Part shown: positions 14,634 through 22,284 of the stretch, piece after piece
Position numbering within the stretch: the stretch's first letter is position 1
Layout of the letters: every line of letters begins with the position of its first letter
Source: Candidatus Daviesbacteria bacterium
GTDB taxonomy: Bacteria > Patescibacteria > Microgenomatia > Daviesbacterales > UBA10151
DNA: 28,131 bases
Direction: 5' to 3'
Assembly: GCA_030648435.1 (NCBI GenBank)
Contig: JAUSHE010000005.1
Coordinates: forward strand, 1-28,131
The notes under the pieces: model-generated
Told to the model about the DNA's origin: nothing
Databases searched by the model: none
The model's input: only the letters and a program-made list of their open reading frames with translations
Program-made: the position numbers and the translations under genes

Positions 14634-15914
14634 ATGCGCCCCCGAATAGTTTTGTGGATAATTTTAAGTTTAACTATCCTTGCGCTTTGGATAGATCTTC
14701 CTCCAATTAAACAAATGCCTGTCTTAAAAATTCTTGGTAAAAAAGTTGATTTGTTGGGAATATTTCCTCTTAAGCTGGGACTTGATCTACAGGGTGGAAC
14801 GGAATTGATTCTAGAGACTCAGATGGATAAAATTGATTTAAAAAACCGGGATAGTGCGCTGGAATCTGCCAAGAATGTAATAGAGAGAAGAGTAAATTTA
14901 TATGGAGTTTCGGAGGCGCTGGTGCAGACATCAAAATTGGGTAATCAAAGAAGGATTATTGTTGAACTGCCCGGAATAAAAGATGCGTCAGCTGCAGCTG
15001 GTTTGGTGGGTAAAACGGCTGAGCTGGATTTTAGAGAACAGGTCGGAACTTCTTCGGCAGAGATGCTCTTTGTACCTACGGGATTGACAGGAGCAGATCT
15101 AAAAAGCGCTCAGGTAACATTTGGTGGCAGCCAGGGAGCAAGGTCAGGTCCGCAAGTGGCAATTGAATTTACGTCGGAAGGTAGTAAAAAATTTGCAGAA
15201 ATCACCGGAAGAAATGTTAATAAGCCTTTGGCGATATTTTTGGATAATGTACCTGTTTCCGCTCCCAATGTGGAACAGGAGATTAGCGGTGGGAATGCTG
15301 TAATTACAGGTCAATTTAGTTTAGAAGAGGCAAAAAATTTAGCAATTGAACTAAATGCCGGTGCACTGCCCGTACCAATAAAGATTATCGAACAGCATTC
15401 AATTGGTCCGACACTGGGTCAGCAGTCAATCAATAAAAGCTTAATTGCAGGTATCATTGGTCTTTTGGTGGTAGTTTTGTATATGGCTTTTATGTATGGT
15501 TTCTGGGGCTTGGTGGCTGACGGCGCATTGATAATATATACTCTTTTGGTTTTGGCGGTTTTCAAAACAGGTTTATTTATTCTGCCTCCGGTTACCTTAA
15601 CTTTAGCCGGAATTGCCGGATTTATTTTATCAATCGGAATGGCGGTTGATGCCAATATTTTAATTTTCGAAAGAATCAAAGAAGAAATCCGTTGGGGAAA
15701 AAATAAAAAAACTGCTTTGGAATTGGGTTTTAAAAGAGCTTGGTCTTCAATTTGGGGGTCCAATGTCTCTTCTTTAATGACGGCAGTTATTCTTTATGGC
15801 ATGGGTACATCTTTAATAAAAGGCTTTGCAGTTACTCTGGTGATAGGTGTTTTGGTTTCTATGTTTTCAGCAATTGTTGTAACAAGGACATTTTTAAGAT
15901 TATTTACCAAATAA
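14634..15914 (+). CDS. secD: Protein translocase subunit SecD
   Basis: SecD works with SecF to pull proteins through SecYEG using the proton gradient. The 426-residue protein has an N-terminal helix (about 5-21), LGLDLQGGTELILE (48-61), and a periplasmic P1 domain with AKNVIERRVNLYGVSE and VELPGI. Five C-terminal membrane helices follow (from about 266) with IGMAVDANILIFERIKEE, the family motif around the proton path. It is shorter than the Escherichia coli protein, as in many Gram-positive relatives. It leads a four-gene run ending in secF, from which it is separated by two unknown genes. Confidence 0.96.
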   Translation: MRPRIVLWIILSLTILALWIDLPPIKQMPVLKILGKKVDLLGIFPLKLGLDLQGGTELILETQMDKIDLKNRDSALESAKNVIERRVNLYGVSEALVQTSKLGNQRRIIVELPGIKDASAAAGLVGKTAELDFREQVGTSSAEMLFVPTGLTGADLKSAQVTFGGSQGARSGPQVAIEFTSEGSKKFAEITGRNVNKPLAIFLDNVPVSAPNVEQEISGGNAVITGQFSLEEAKNLAIELNAGALPVPIKIIEQHSIGPTLGQQSINKSLIAGIIGLLVVVLYMAFMYGFWGLVADGALIIYTLLVLAVFKTGLFILPPVTLTLAGIAGFILSIGMAVDANILIFERIKEEIRWGKNKKTALELGFKRAWSSIWGSNVSSLMTAVILYGMGTSLIKGFAVTLVIGVLVSMFSAIVVTRTFLRLFTK

Positions 15915-15923
15915 GCAAAAAAT

Positions 15924-16799
15924 ATGAATTTTACAAGCAAAAAACCGTCGTTTGAATATTTAAGAAAAAAATGGCTGTTGCGCCATCAGAATATTCAAAA
16001 TGATTTTTGGGATAAACACGGTGATTCGCTAAAACATCTGGCAATAGGTTCTTTAGGAGGATTAATGCTGCTATCGTCTCCTGCGAATAATCTGCAGTTA
16101 CCGGTTCATTCCGTGATGGCCAGCAGAGATGATGTCTTAGCGAATTATGACCAGAATGTACTGCTGGCAGAGGCTTTATCTGAAAAGATACCTCAGGAGG
16201 TAAGGATGTTACAACCTTCGGAAGAAAGAGAAATAGCAGACATATTAAATGATAATTTTGGTTTTAAAATCAAAACAGAAATAGAAGGCATTAGACTTAA
16301 TAGGAATTATGGTTTAATTGGAGGAGAACAGCATTTATACCGTTATCCAGGGGATAATTTATATGCGCATGCAGAAAATACATCAGATTATGCGATGTTT
16401 GCTGATGCGGGTATAGCGCCCGGTTTAGGTGCCTGGGGTTATTTTGCCCCCTCAAAAAATGACTTTTCCGATATCGATAGAAAAAGGGAACGATACTATT
16501 TGGCAATTCAGACATTTTTAGCTCCCGGTTTTGCGGAAAATTTTGGCAGATTCAGAGATTTTTTTAGGTTCCGGAAAATGCTGGTAGTAAATCCTAAAAC
16601 AGGACAGGCTGTTGTAGCAGTAATCGGAGATGCGGGACCGGCGGAATGGACAGGTAAACATTTGGGTGGATCACCTGAAGTAATGGAAGCGCTGGGTTTG
16701 GCAGGTGGCCCCAGAAAAGGACCTGTGTTATATTTTTTTATTGATGACCCAAAAAATGAAGTTCCTTTGGGTCCGGTTAAGGTAAAGGATAAAGCATGA
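15924..16799 (+). CDS. unknown exported/membrane protein between secD and secF
   Basis: The 291-residue protein is not one I recognise. It has a basic N terminus (1-25), one hydrophobic segment (about 38-55, LKHLAIGSLGGLMLLSSP) and then a large probably extracytoplasmic domain. The domain has GLIGGEQHLYRYPGDN (about 129-144), an aromatic and Gly-rich centre, and a C-terminal block with VVNPKTGQAVVAVIGDAGPAEWTGKH in part and GGSPEVMEALGL. That last block is reminiscent of cell-wall-associated beta-barrel domains, but this is only a resemblance. It starts nine bases after secD and overlaps the next gene by four bases (ATGA), so it belongs to the sec operon. Confidence 0.8.
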   Translation: MNFTSKKPSFEYLRKKWLLRHQNIQNDFWDKHGDSLKHLAIGSLGGLMLLSSPANNLQLPVHSVMASRDDVLANYDQNVLLAEALSEKIPQEVRMLQPSEEREIADILNDNFGFKIKTEIEGIRLNRNYGLIGGEQHLYRYPGDNLYAHAENTSDYAMFADAGIAPGLGAWGYFAPSKNDFSDIDRKRERYYLAIQTFLAPGFAENFGRFRDFFRFRKMLVVNPKTGQAVVAVIGDAGPAEWTGKHLGGSPEVMEALGLAGGPRKGPVLYFFIDDPKNEVPLGPVKVKDKA

Positions 16800-17122
16800 A
16801 ATATTTTTTCAGCCATTTGATAGAAATTGAATCAATAATAATTGAACTGGATAAACTGGATTTAAATAATGAACAAAAAAAACACTTGTCTGATCTAGTT
16901 GATTCTTCCCTGCACCACACAGTATTAGATGCTGTTTTATCCGAACTGACACCTACCGACAAAAGAGTATTCATAAATCATTTAAAAGAAAAAGATCACA
17001 GTAAAATTTGGCAATTTTTAAACGGAAAAGTTGACCATATTGAAGATAAAATTAAAAAAGCAGCTGATGATCTAAAAGCGCAGCTGCACAAAGATCTAAA
17101 GGAGGCGGCAAAGAGAAAATGA
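16796..17122 (+). CDS. small helical protein of unknown function in the sec operon
   Basis: The protein has 108 residues, all apparently helical and highly charged, with no membrane segment and no Cys. The N-terminal part (IEIESIIIELDKLDLNNEQK), a centre with LDAVLSELTPTDKRVFINHL and a Lys-rich C-terminal helix (KIKKAADDLKAQLHKDLKE) suggest a small cytoplasmic partner protein. It vaguely resembles small CPR families such as DUF5663, but I cannot confirm this. Both ends overlap the neighbours by four bases (ATGA), so it is translationally coupled on both sides. Confidence 0.75.
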   Translation: MKYFFSHLIEIESIIIELDKLDLNNEQKKHLSDLVDSSLHHTVLDAVLSELTPTDKRVFINHLKEKDHSKIWQFLNGKVDHIEDKIKKAADDLKAQLHKDLKEAAKRK

Positions 17123-18006
17123 ATAATCTCATGAAATACAAAGTTTGGTATATTGTTTTTTCGCTACTTATTATTTTACCGGGATTATATTTTCTATTTA
17201 CCTCAGGACTTAAAATGGGAATAGATTTTACAGGAGGGGCCTTACTTGAATATAAGTTTCAAAAAAATATCAATACAGAGGATTTAAAAAACAAAATTTC
17301 TGCGCAAGGTTTGGAAGTTAGCCAAATAAATCTTTCAGCAGAAAATACCTACATAATTAGGACCAAGGTTGTGGAACAGAATAAAATTAATAATCTTAAG
17401 GATTATTTGGGTAAGGAGTTTGGAACAATTGAGGAAAGAAGAGTTGAATTTGTTGGTCCAATTATTGGAGCAGAACTTAAGAAGAAAGCAATTATTGCAA
17501 TACTGCTGGCATCGCTTGCGATTATTCTATACATTTCTTTTTCATTCCGGAAAATACCAAAACCCGCATCTTCCTTTAGATTTGGCATCGCCGCTATAGC
17601 AGCGCTGTTACATGATATTTTAGTGGTGATTGGAATATTTGCAATTTTGGGAAAATTTATGAATATAGAAATTGATACTTTATTTGTGACAGCCCTTTTA
17701 ACGGTAATTGGTTTTTCCGTACATGATACTATCGTTGTTTTTGACAGGATCAGGGAAAATTTAACTAAGCATATGGATAAAAAATTCATAGATGTTGCCA
17801 ATCTATCGATTGTGCAAACCCTTGGCAGATCTTTAAATACTTCCTTAACAGTAGTTTTTGTTCTCTTTGCAATGCTGTTATTCGGTGGAGAAACAATCAG
17901 GTGGTTTATAATAGCGCTTCTCGTAGGTATTATTTCCGGAACTTATTCTTCAATCTTTAACGCTACAGCATTGCTTGTCTGGTGGGAAGAAAAACTAGGC
18001 CACTAA
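17119..18006 (+). CDS. secF: Protein translocase subunit SecF
   Basis: SecF is the partner of SecD in late-stage protein export. The 295-residue protein has an N-terminal helix (about 9-28), MGIDFTGGALLEY (33-45), a small periplasmic domain and five C-terminal helices. The family motif VIGFSVHDTIVVFDRIREN is at about 195-213. It overlaps the small gene before it (ATGA). Its end overlaps the end of the convergent CCA-enzyme gene by 12 bases, with no room for a separate terminator. Confidence 0.95.
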   Translation: MNNLMKYKVWYIVFSLLIILPGLYFLFTSGLKMGIDFTGGALLEYKFQKNINTEDLKNKISAQGLEVSQINLSAENTYIIRTKVVEQNKINNLKDYLGKEFGTIEERRVEFVGPIIGAELKKKAIIAILLASLAIILYISFSFRKIPKPASSFRFGIAAIAALLHDILVVIGIFAILGKFMNIEIDTLFVTALLTVIGFSVHDTIVVFDRIRENLTKHMDKKFIDVANLSIVQTLGRSLNTSLTVVFVLFAMLLFGGETIRWFIIALLVGIISGTYSSIFNATALLVWWEEKLGH

Positions 18007-19326
18007 ATTTTTTATTTTTTCCAAAAGATATTCTTTTTTATTTTTAGAGGAATCCTCCAAAACTTTTTCGAAGAGTTTTTGGAGAATTTCGCCTACTTTT
18101 GGTCCGGGTTTAAGATTTAATTCTTTCATGATGTCATTGCCGTTAATTTTTAAGTCTGATATAGAAAATGGTTTTTTTAATACTTCTTTAATTCTTTTTT
18201 GAAATTCCTCCATTCTCCAGGAAACTGCTTTTTGCGTGCCGCCGCCCAACCGGTCACCAATCCTAAGTGCCATCATGTCATTAATATTTTCCACTCCGAT
18301 ATTTTTAATAAAACGCCTAATTGCAGAATCTGTTTGTCGTTCATCAACAGTAAATAAGTGCCAGCGGACCAGACAATATAATTTGTCAGTTTGTTTTTTT
18401 GATAAATTAAATCTTTTGGCAATTTGTAAAACTAATCTTCCTCCTTCAACATCGTGATTATAAAAAGTAACATTTCCTGTGGAGTCGGTTTTGACAGTTT
18501 TGACTTTTCCGATATCATGCAGAAGCGCAGCCAATCTTACTAGCGGATCATTGGAAGTTGTCTCCTTTAAAGTAAGCAATGAGTGTTCTCCTATATCGTA
18601 TACCCGGTCATGTTTCGGACCTTCCTGGACAATTCCAAAACATTGTTCCAGTTCCGGTAAAATAATCTGCAATATTCCCGTTTCTCTTAGCTTAACAATC
18701 CCAAAATACGGGTTATTGGATGATAAAATTTTAAAAAGCTCATCGCGTATTCGTTCAAAGGCAATATCTTTAATTAAGAGAGAATTATCCTTGATGGCCT
18801 GTAAAGTTTTAGGGTCAACCCCGAATTCTAATTGTGCGGCAAATCTGACAGCTCTGATTAGGCGGAGCGCATCTTCTTTAAATCTTTGAATGGGGTCTCC
18901 GACTGCTCTAATAATTTTATTTTTAATATCATCCTGGCCCTTAAATGGATCAACAATATTTTGCCCCATTCCTATTGCATTAACAGTAAAGTCGCGTCGG
19001 GCAAGATCCTCCTCTATTTTATTAGTCCAGCCAATTTCTGTTGGATGGCGGTGATCTTTGTATACGCCTTCTTTGCGCATGGTGGTAATTTCGAAAATTC
19101 CCAATTTAGTTTCTAAACCAACGGTGCCAAATTTGTTATCATAGAACCCTCCAGGTAAAATCTTCAGAATTTCTTCAGGCTTTGCATCTGTAGTAAAATC
19201 CCAGTCAGAAACTCGCTTTTTCATTAGAAGATCTCTAATTGCACCCCCAACAATGAAGATCTGGAAATTGGCTTTTTGGAATTTTTGTAACAAATTATTC
19301 ACCTCCTTAGGTAGTGTATAATTCAT
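17995..19326 (-). CDS. CCA tRNA nucleotidyltransferase / poly(A) polymerase family with HD domain
   Basis: The 443-residue class II nucleotidyltransferase has VGGAIRDLLM (26-35) and the catalytic pair D41 and D43 in DWDF. RRDFTVNA (110-117), RFKEDALRLIRAVRFAAQLEF (148-168) and an HD domain with LLHDIGK (268-274) follow. A CCA-adding role is likely because the tRNA gene in this window lacks CCA; poly(A) polymerase activity cannot be excluded by motif alone. ATG 19326 fits the leaderless promoter just upstream. An alternative TTG at 19293 has a perfect internal Shine-Dalgarno (AAGGAGGTGA) eight bases before it, which would remove 11 residues and leave the catalytic motifs intact. Confidence 0.9.
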   Translation of the reverse strand: MNYTLPKEVNNLLQKFQKANFQIFIVGGAIRDLLMKKRVSDWDFTTDAKPEEILKILPGGFYDNKFGTVGLETKLGIFEITTMRKEGVYKDHRHPTEIGWTNKIEEDLARRDFTVNAIGMGQNIVDPFKGQDDIKNKIIRAVGDPIQRFKEDALRLIRAVRFAAQLEFGVDPKTLQAIKDNSLLIKDIAFERIRDELFKILSSNNPYFGIVKLRETGILQIILPELEQCFGIVQEGPKHDRVYDIGEHSLLTLKETTSNDPLVRLAALLHDIGKVKTVKTDSTGNVTFYNHDVEGGRLVLQIAKRFNLSKKQTDKLYCLVRWHLFTVDERQTDSAIRRFIKNIGVENINDMMALRIGDRLGGGTQKAVSWRMEEFQKRIKEVLKKPFSISDLKINGNDIMKELNLKPGPKVGEILQKLFEKVLEDSSKNKKEYLLEKIKNLVA

Positions 19327-19332
19327 AAAGTA

Positions 19333-19341
19333 ATTGTAGCA
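19333..19341 (-). promoter_or_regulatory. leaderless extended -10 of the CCA-enzyme gene
   Basis: On the minus strand TGC-TACAAT (TACAAT 19333-19338) ends six bases before ATG 19326, the same spacing as at recA, secD and gltX. Confidence 0.6.
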
Positions 19342-19343
19342 TT

Positions 19344-20960
19344 ATGCAATGGAAAGTGGCAGAAAGAAAAAGTAGCGATCTGGAAGAGCAGCTTCTTGCA
19401 AACCGCGGAATAAAAACCAAAAAAAAGAAAGAACAGTTTTTTAATCCAAAACTTTCAGATTTTGCTGAGGATTTGAAAATTCCGGGAATTGAGAAATCCG
19501 TTAAAAGGATTCTTCAGGCAATTGAAAAAAACGAACTAATTATTGTTTACGGTGATTATGATGTTGACGGGATCTGTGCGTCGGCGATTTTGTATAAAGC
19601 ACTTTCTTTTTTAGGAGCTGAAGTTTTACCCTATATTCCACACAGAGACAGAGAAGGTTATGGTCTATCAAATACAGGACTCCAGCATGCAAAAGATTCC
19701 GGAGCTAAAGTTGTGCTGACGGTTGATAACGGAATTGTAGCAATTAAACAGGCAAAATTTGCTAAAGCTTTGGGTTTGGATTTAATTATTACAGATCATC
19801 ATATTCCTGAAAAAGAAAAACCGGAGGCGTATGCAATAGTTCATTCAACAAAGATGTGCGGAGCGGCGGTTGCCTGGTGTTTAATACATAATTTAATAAA
19901 AAAGGACTTAACGGAAGAACTGCTGCAGTTTTGTGCAATTGCGACAGTCTGCGATCTTATGCCGCTTATTGGTTTGGGCAGGGCATTTGCTTATGAAGGA
20001 TTAAGAATCTTAAGGAAAACAATGAACCCTGGTTTACTTGCGCTTATTAATGAAGCCGGTATTAGTCTTTCGGAGATTGGATCTTTTGAGATAGGTTATA
20101 TCATCGGTCCACGGTTAAACGCCATGGGAAGACTGGAACATGCCATAGACAGCTTGCGTTTACTTTGCACAAAAGATCCCCTTAAGGCAAAAAGGCTGGC
20201 ACAGCTTTTATGTGAGACTAATGCCACCCGCCGGAAAATGACAATGGAGGCGCTGGAGCAGGCAAAATTATTAATTGATAAAGAGCAAAAAATTCATGTG
20301 CTTTCAAGTAAAAATTGGTCAGCAGGAATCATTGGGTTGGTGGCGGGAAGGATTTGTGAAGAATATTATCGTCCGGCAATTGCCATATCGGTTGGCGGGG
20401 AAGTGTCCAAAGGTTCGGCCCGTTCTATAAACGGAGTAAATATTGTAGAAATAATCAGAAAACATACGGATATTTTAATTGATATTGGAGGACACCCGGG
20501 AGCAGCAGGCTTTTCAATACTTAGTAAACATATTGAGATCTTTAAAAAAAGATTGGAAAAAGATTTATTGGACCTTCCGGAGACAGAAAAAGTTTTAGAA
20601 ATCGAAGCAGAAATTGAAAGTGGGAAACTCACAAAAAGTTTGGTGGTGGCTTTACAAAAATTTGAGCCTTTTGGGATGGATAATAGAAAACCTGTTTTTG
20701 CAACAAATAATATGCAAGTTTCTGATTTAAGAACAGTGGGAGCCGGCAAGCATTTAAAATTTAGGGCAGACGGCATAGATGCTATTGCTTTTGGGATGGG
20801 GGAAATGGCAGATATGCTGCAGTCCGGTCAGACAATAGACTTGGCATATAACCTGGAACTGGATACTTATAATTCGAGCAAAGCGAGAATTTCAAGCTTT
20901 GCTTATAACGGTAATGACAAATTACAACTTAAGATTAAAGATATACAGTTAGTTAAATAG
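19344..20960 (+). CDS. recJ: Single-stranded-DNA-specific exonuclease RecJ
   Basis: RecJ degrades single-stranded DNA 5' to 3' in repair and recombination. The 538-residue protein has the DHH-family motifs DYDVDG (71-76), TVDNGI (126-131) and TDHH (150-153), a GPRLNAMGRLEHA-type motif III/IV region, and the DHHA1 signature GGHPGAAGF (about 385-393). A C-terminal OB-like domain follows. Length is close to the usual 550-580. It diverges from the CCA-enzyme gene, with 17 bases between start codons. TATAAT 19317-19322 is a possible -10, giving a leader of about 15 bases. Confidence 0.95.
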   Translation: MQWKVAERKSSDLEEQLLANRGIKTKKKKEQFFNPKLSDFAEDLKIPGIEKSVKRILQAIEKNELIIVYGDYDVDGICASAILYKALSFLGAEVLPYIPHRDREGYGLSNTGLQHAKDSGAKVVLTVDNGIVAIKQAKFAKALGLDLIITDHHIPEKEKPEAYAIVHSTKMCGAAVAWCLIHNLIKKDLTEELLQFCAIATVCDLMPLIGLGRAFAYEGLRILRKTMNPGLLALINEAGISLSEIGSFEIGYIIGPRLNAMGRLEHAIDSLRLLCTKDPLKAKRLAQLLCETNATRRKMTMEALEQAKLLIDKEQKIHVLSSKNWSAGIIGLVAGRICEEYYRPAIAISVGGEVSKGSARSINGVNIVEIIRKHTDILIDIGGHPGAAGFSILSKHIEIFKKRLEKDLLDLPETEKVLEIEAEIESGKLTKSLVVALQKFEPFGMDNRKPVFATNNMQVSDLRTVGAGKHLKFRADGIDAIAFGMGEMADMLQSGQTIDLAYNLELDTYNSSKARISSFAYNGNDKLQLKIKDIQLVK

Positions 20961-21145
20961 CCTGTTTTAATATTTGTATCATCACCCTGACCATTATATT
21001 TTTCTCTAGGTTCATAAATTTGTGTGTCAAGATTAAATACACAATCTGGATCCACTACGCCAGGGACATCCTGCATACCAGGACTACCGTTGCCACAAAT
21101 TATTCTGATTGATGAAGATATTTCTGGATTTATCATTTTAAGCAT
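20903..21145 (-). CDS. possible small protein, doubtful
   Basis: The open frame of 80 codons starts directly after the U-tract of a terminator, and its last 58 bases run antisense to the recJ end. The central part (GNGSPGMQDVPGVVDPDCVF and EPREKYNGQGDD) looks protein-like and acidic, with two Cys. I do not recognise it. No promoter or Shine-Dalgarno is seen, so expression would need read-through of the terminator. It could be a remnant of a longer gene. Confidence 0.3.
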   Translation of the reverse strand: MLKMINPEISSSIRIICGNGSPGMQDVPGVVDPDCVFNLDTQIYEPREKYNGQGDDTNIKTGYLTNCISLILSCNLSLPL

Positions 21146-21146
21146 T

Positions 21147-21169
21147 AAAAAACCTCCCTATAGGGAGGT
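21147..21169 (-). terminator. intrinsic terminator, minus strand (possibly bidirectional)
   Basis: ACCTCCC-TATA-GGGAGGT (21152-21169) is a perfect 7-bp hairpin. On the minus strand it is followed by six T residues, so it ends transcripts of the 32-residue peptide gene and any read-through from pheA. On the plus strand it is followed by a T-rich stretch and could also end recJ transcripts. Confidence 0.85.
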
Positions 21170-21201
21170 CTGATTTCTTTCTTTTAAATTCTAATTAAAA
21201 C

Positions 21202-21300
21202 CTAAAAGAACCTCCCGAGAAGCACTCCGGTAAGGAGCACAGCAAGAAGGACGACTAAATTTTCTACTCTTTTTAAATCCACACTAATTACTTTTGACAT
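21202..21300 (-). CDS. 32-residue single-helix membrane peptide
   Basis: This small frame encodes a basic N-terminal segment (MSKVISVDLKRVEN) and a hydrophobic helix (NLVVLLAVLLTGVLLGRFF, residues 14-32) ending two residues after an Arg. I do not recognise it. It is too small for most gene finders, but is supported by its own near-consensus promoter, a start codon placed nine bases after the -10 box, and a terminator downstream. No Shine-Dalgarno is present, and the predicted leader is only one to three bases. It sits between recJ and pheA. Confidence 0.65.
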   Translation of the reverse strand: MSKVISVDLKRVENLVVLLAVLLTGVLLGRFF

Positions 21301-21309
21301 ACTCAAATA

Positions 21310-21338
21310 ATTTTAATCTTAGCTTGGTAACTTGTCAA
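21310..21338 (-). promoter_or_regulatory. promoter of the 32-residue peptide gene
   Basis: On the minus strand, TTGACA (21333-21338), a 17-base spacer, and TAAAAT (21310-21315). It lies in the short gap right after the pheA stop. Confidence 0.75.
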
Positions 21339-21351
21339 TCACAAGATTGCG

Positions 21352-22284
21352 TTACTGTCCATTTATGAATCCTGGGTCTTTAAGTCCTGCCGGTATCATA
21401 GATTTTCGATATGAACCTAATATTCTAAGCGATGAACAGTAAGTTTTTCTTAAAGCATCTAGACTTTTTGTGACTAGGCTATCTTTTATATGTCCGTCTA
21501 TGGTAATCCAGAAAGCATATTCTCTCATTGCTCCTGTTGGCCGTGAATCTATCTTCGATAGATTAATTCCACTGGAAGCTAATTTTGTTAAGCATTCGGC
21601 TAATATCCCCGGGTGGTCATCTTTTGGGACGAAAATAAGAGCAGTGCTGTCTTGACCAGTAGGATAAGTTTCTCCTCTACCCAGCATCAAAAACCGCGTA
21701 GAGTTACCTTTAATATCTCCGATATCTTCAGCAAGGATGGGTACGTCATAAACTTCGGCAGCTCTTCTGCTGGCTATTGCAGCTATTTGCTGATTGTCTC
21801 TAGCCAATTCTACGGCGGCTGATGTACTTGATGATTCTTTTGTTGGAGTATCAGGATAATTACTCAGGATGTGTGTTCTGCATTGAGCTAAAGCCTGAGG
21901 ATGAGAATAAATTTCTTTTATAGATTCTCTTTGCCAGCCGATTAACATATGCTGAATCCCCAGAATCCTTTCACCTAATATAGTGATATTTCTCATATGA
22001 TTAAGTTCTCTTAATACTTCGACAACGTCTCCCTCTATAGCATTTTCTACCGGAACAATGCCGATATCATAATTCCCGTTATCAACCTCTTGGACGACTT
22101 TTGCATTAAAAGGTAGGAAGCCAGCATCCATCCTCTGTAAATAATTTTTTAAAAGTTCATGTCTTGCTGCTTCTGTGTATGTTCCTTCTGGTCCCAAACA
22201 AGCAACTTTAGGTTTTGTTCTGCCCTGCGCGAGATCTACTCTGACCGGATAATCATTTATTAACAATTCAATTTGTCTATTCAT
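21352..22284 (-). CDS. pheA: Prephenate dehydratase with ACT domain
   Basis: This enzyme converts prephenate to phenylpyruvate, the committed step to phenylalanine. The 310-residue protein has GPEGTYTEAA (31-40), VPVENAIEGDV (77-87), the catalytic NSTRF (194-198) and a C-terminal ACT domain (about 214-285, DHPGILAECLTKLASSGINL then KIDSRP) that normally binds phenylalanine for feedback inhibition. There is no fused chorismate mutase domain. ATG 22284 overlaps the DAHP synthase stop by eight bases; a TTG 12 bases upstream is possible but less likely. It is co-transcribed with the DAHP synthase gene and controlled by the attenuator upstream of it. Confidence 0.94.
   Translation of the reverse strand: MNRQIELLINDYPVRVDLAQGRTKPKVACLGPEGTYTEAARHELLKNYLQRMDAGFLPFNAKVVQEVDNGNYDIGIVPVENAIEGDVVEVLRELNHMRNITILGERILGIQHMLIGWQRESIKEIYSHPQALAQCRTHILSNYPDTPTKESSSTSAAVELARDNQQIAAIASRRAAEVYDVPILAEDIGDIKGNSTRFLMLGRGETYPTGQDSTALIFVPKDDHPGILAECLTKLASSGINLSKIDSRPTGAMREYAFWITIDGHIKDSLVTKSLDALRKTYCSSLRILGSYRKSMIPAGLKDPGFINGQ

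Noticed and set aside
15419..15763. A 114-codon minus-strand frame within secD
   Set aside because: It is a complement shadow of the SecD membrane helices, with no promoter or ribosome site.
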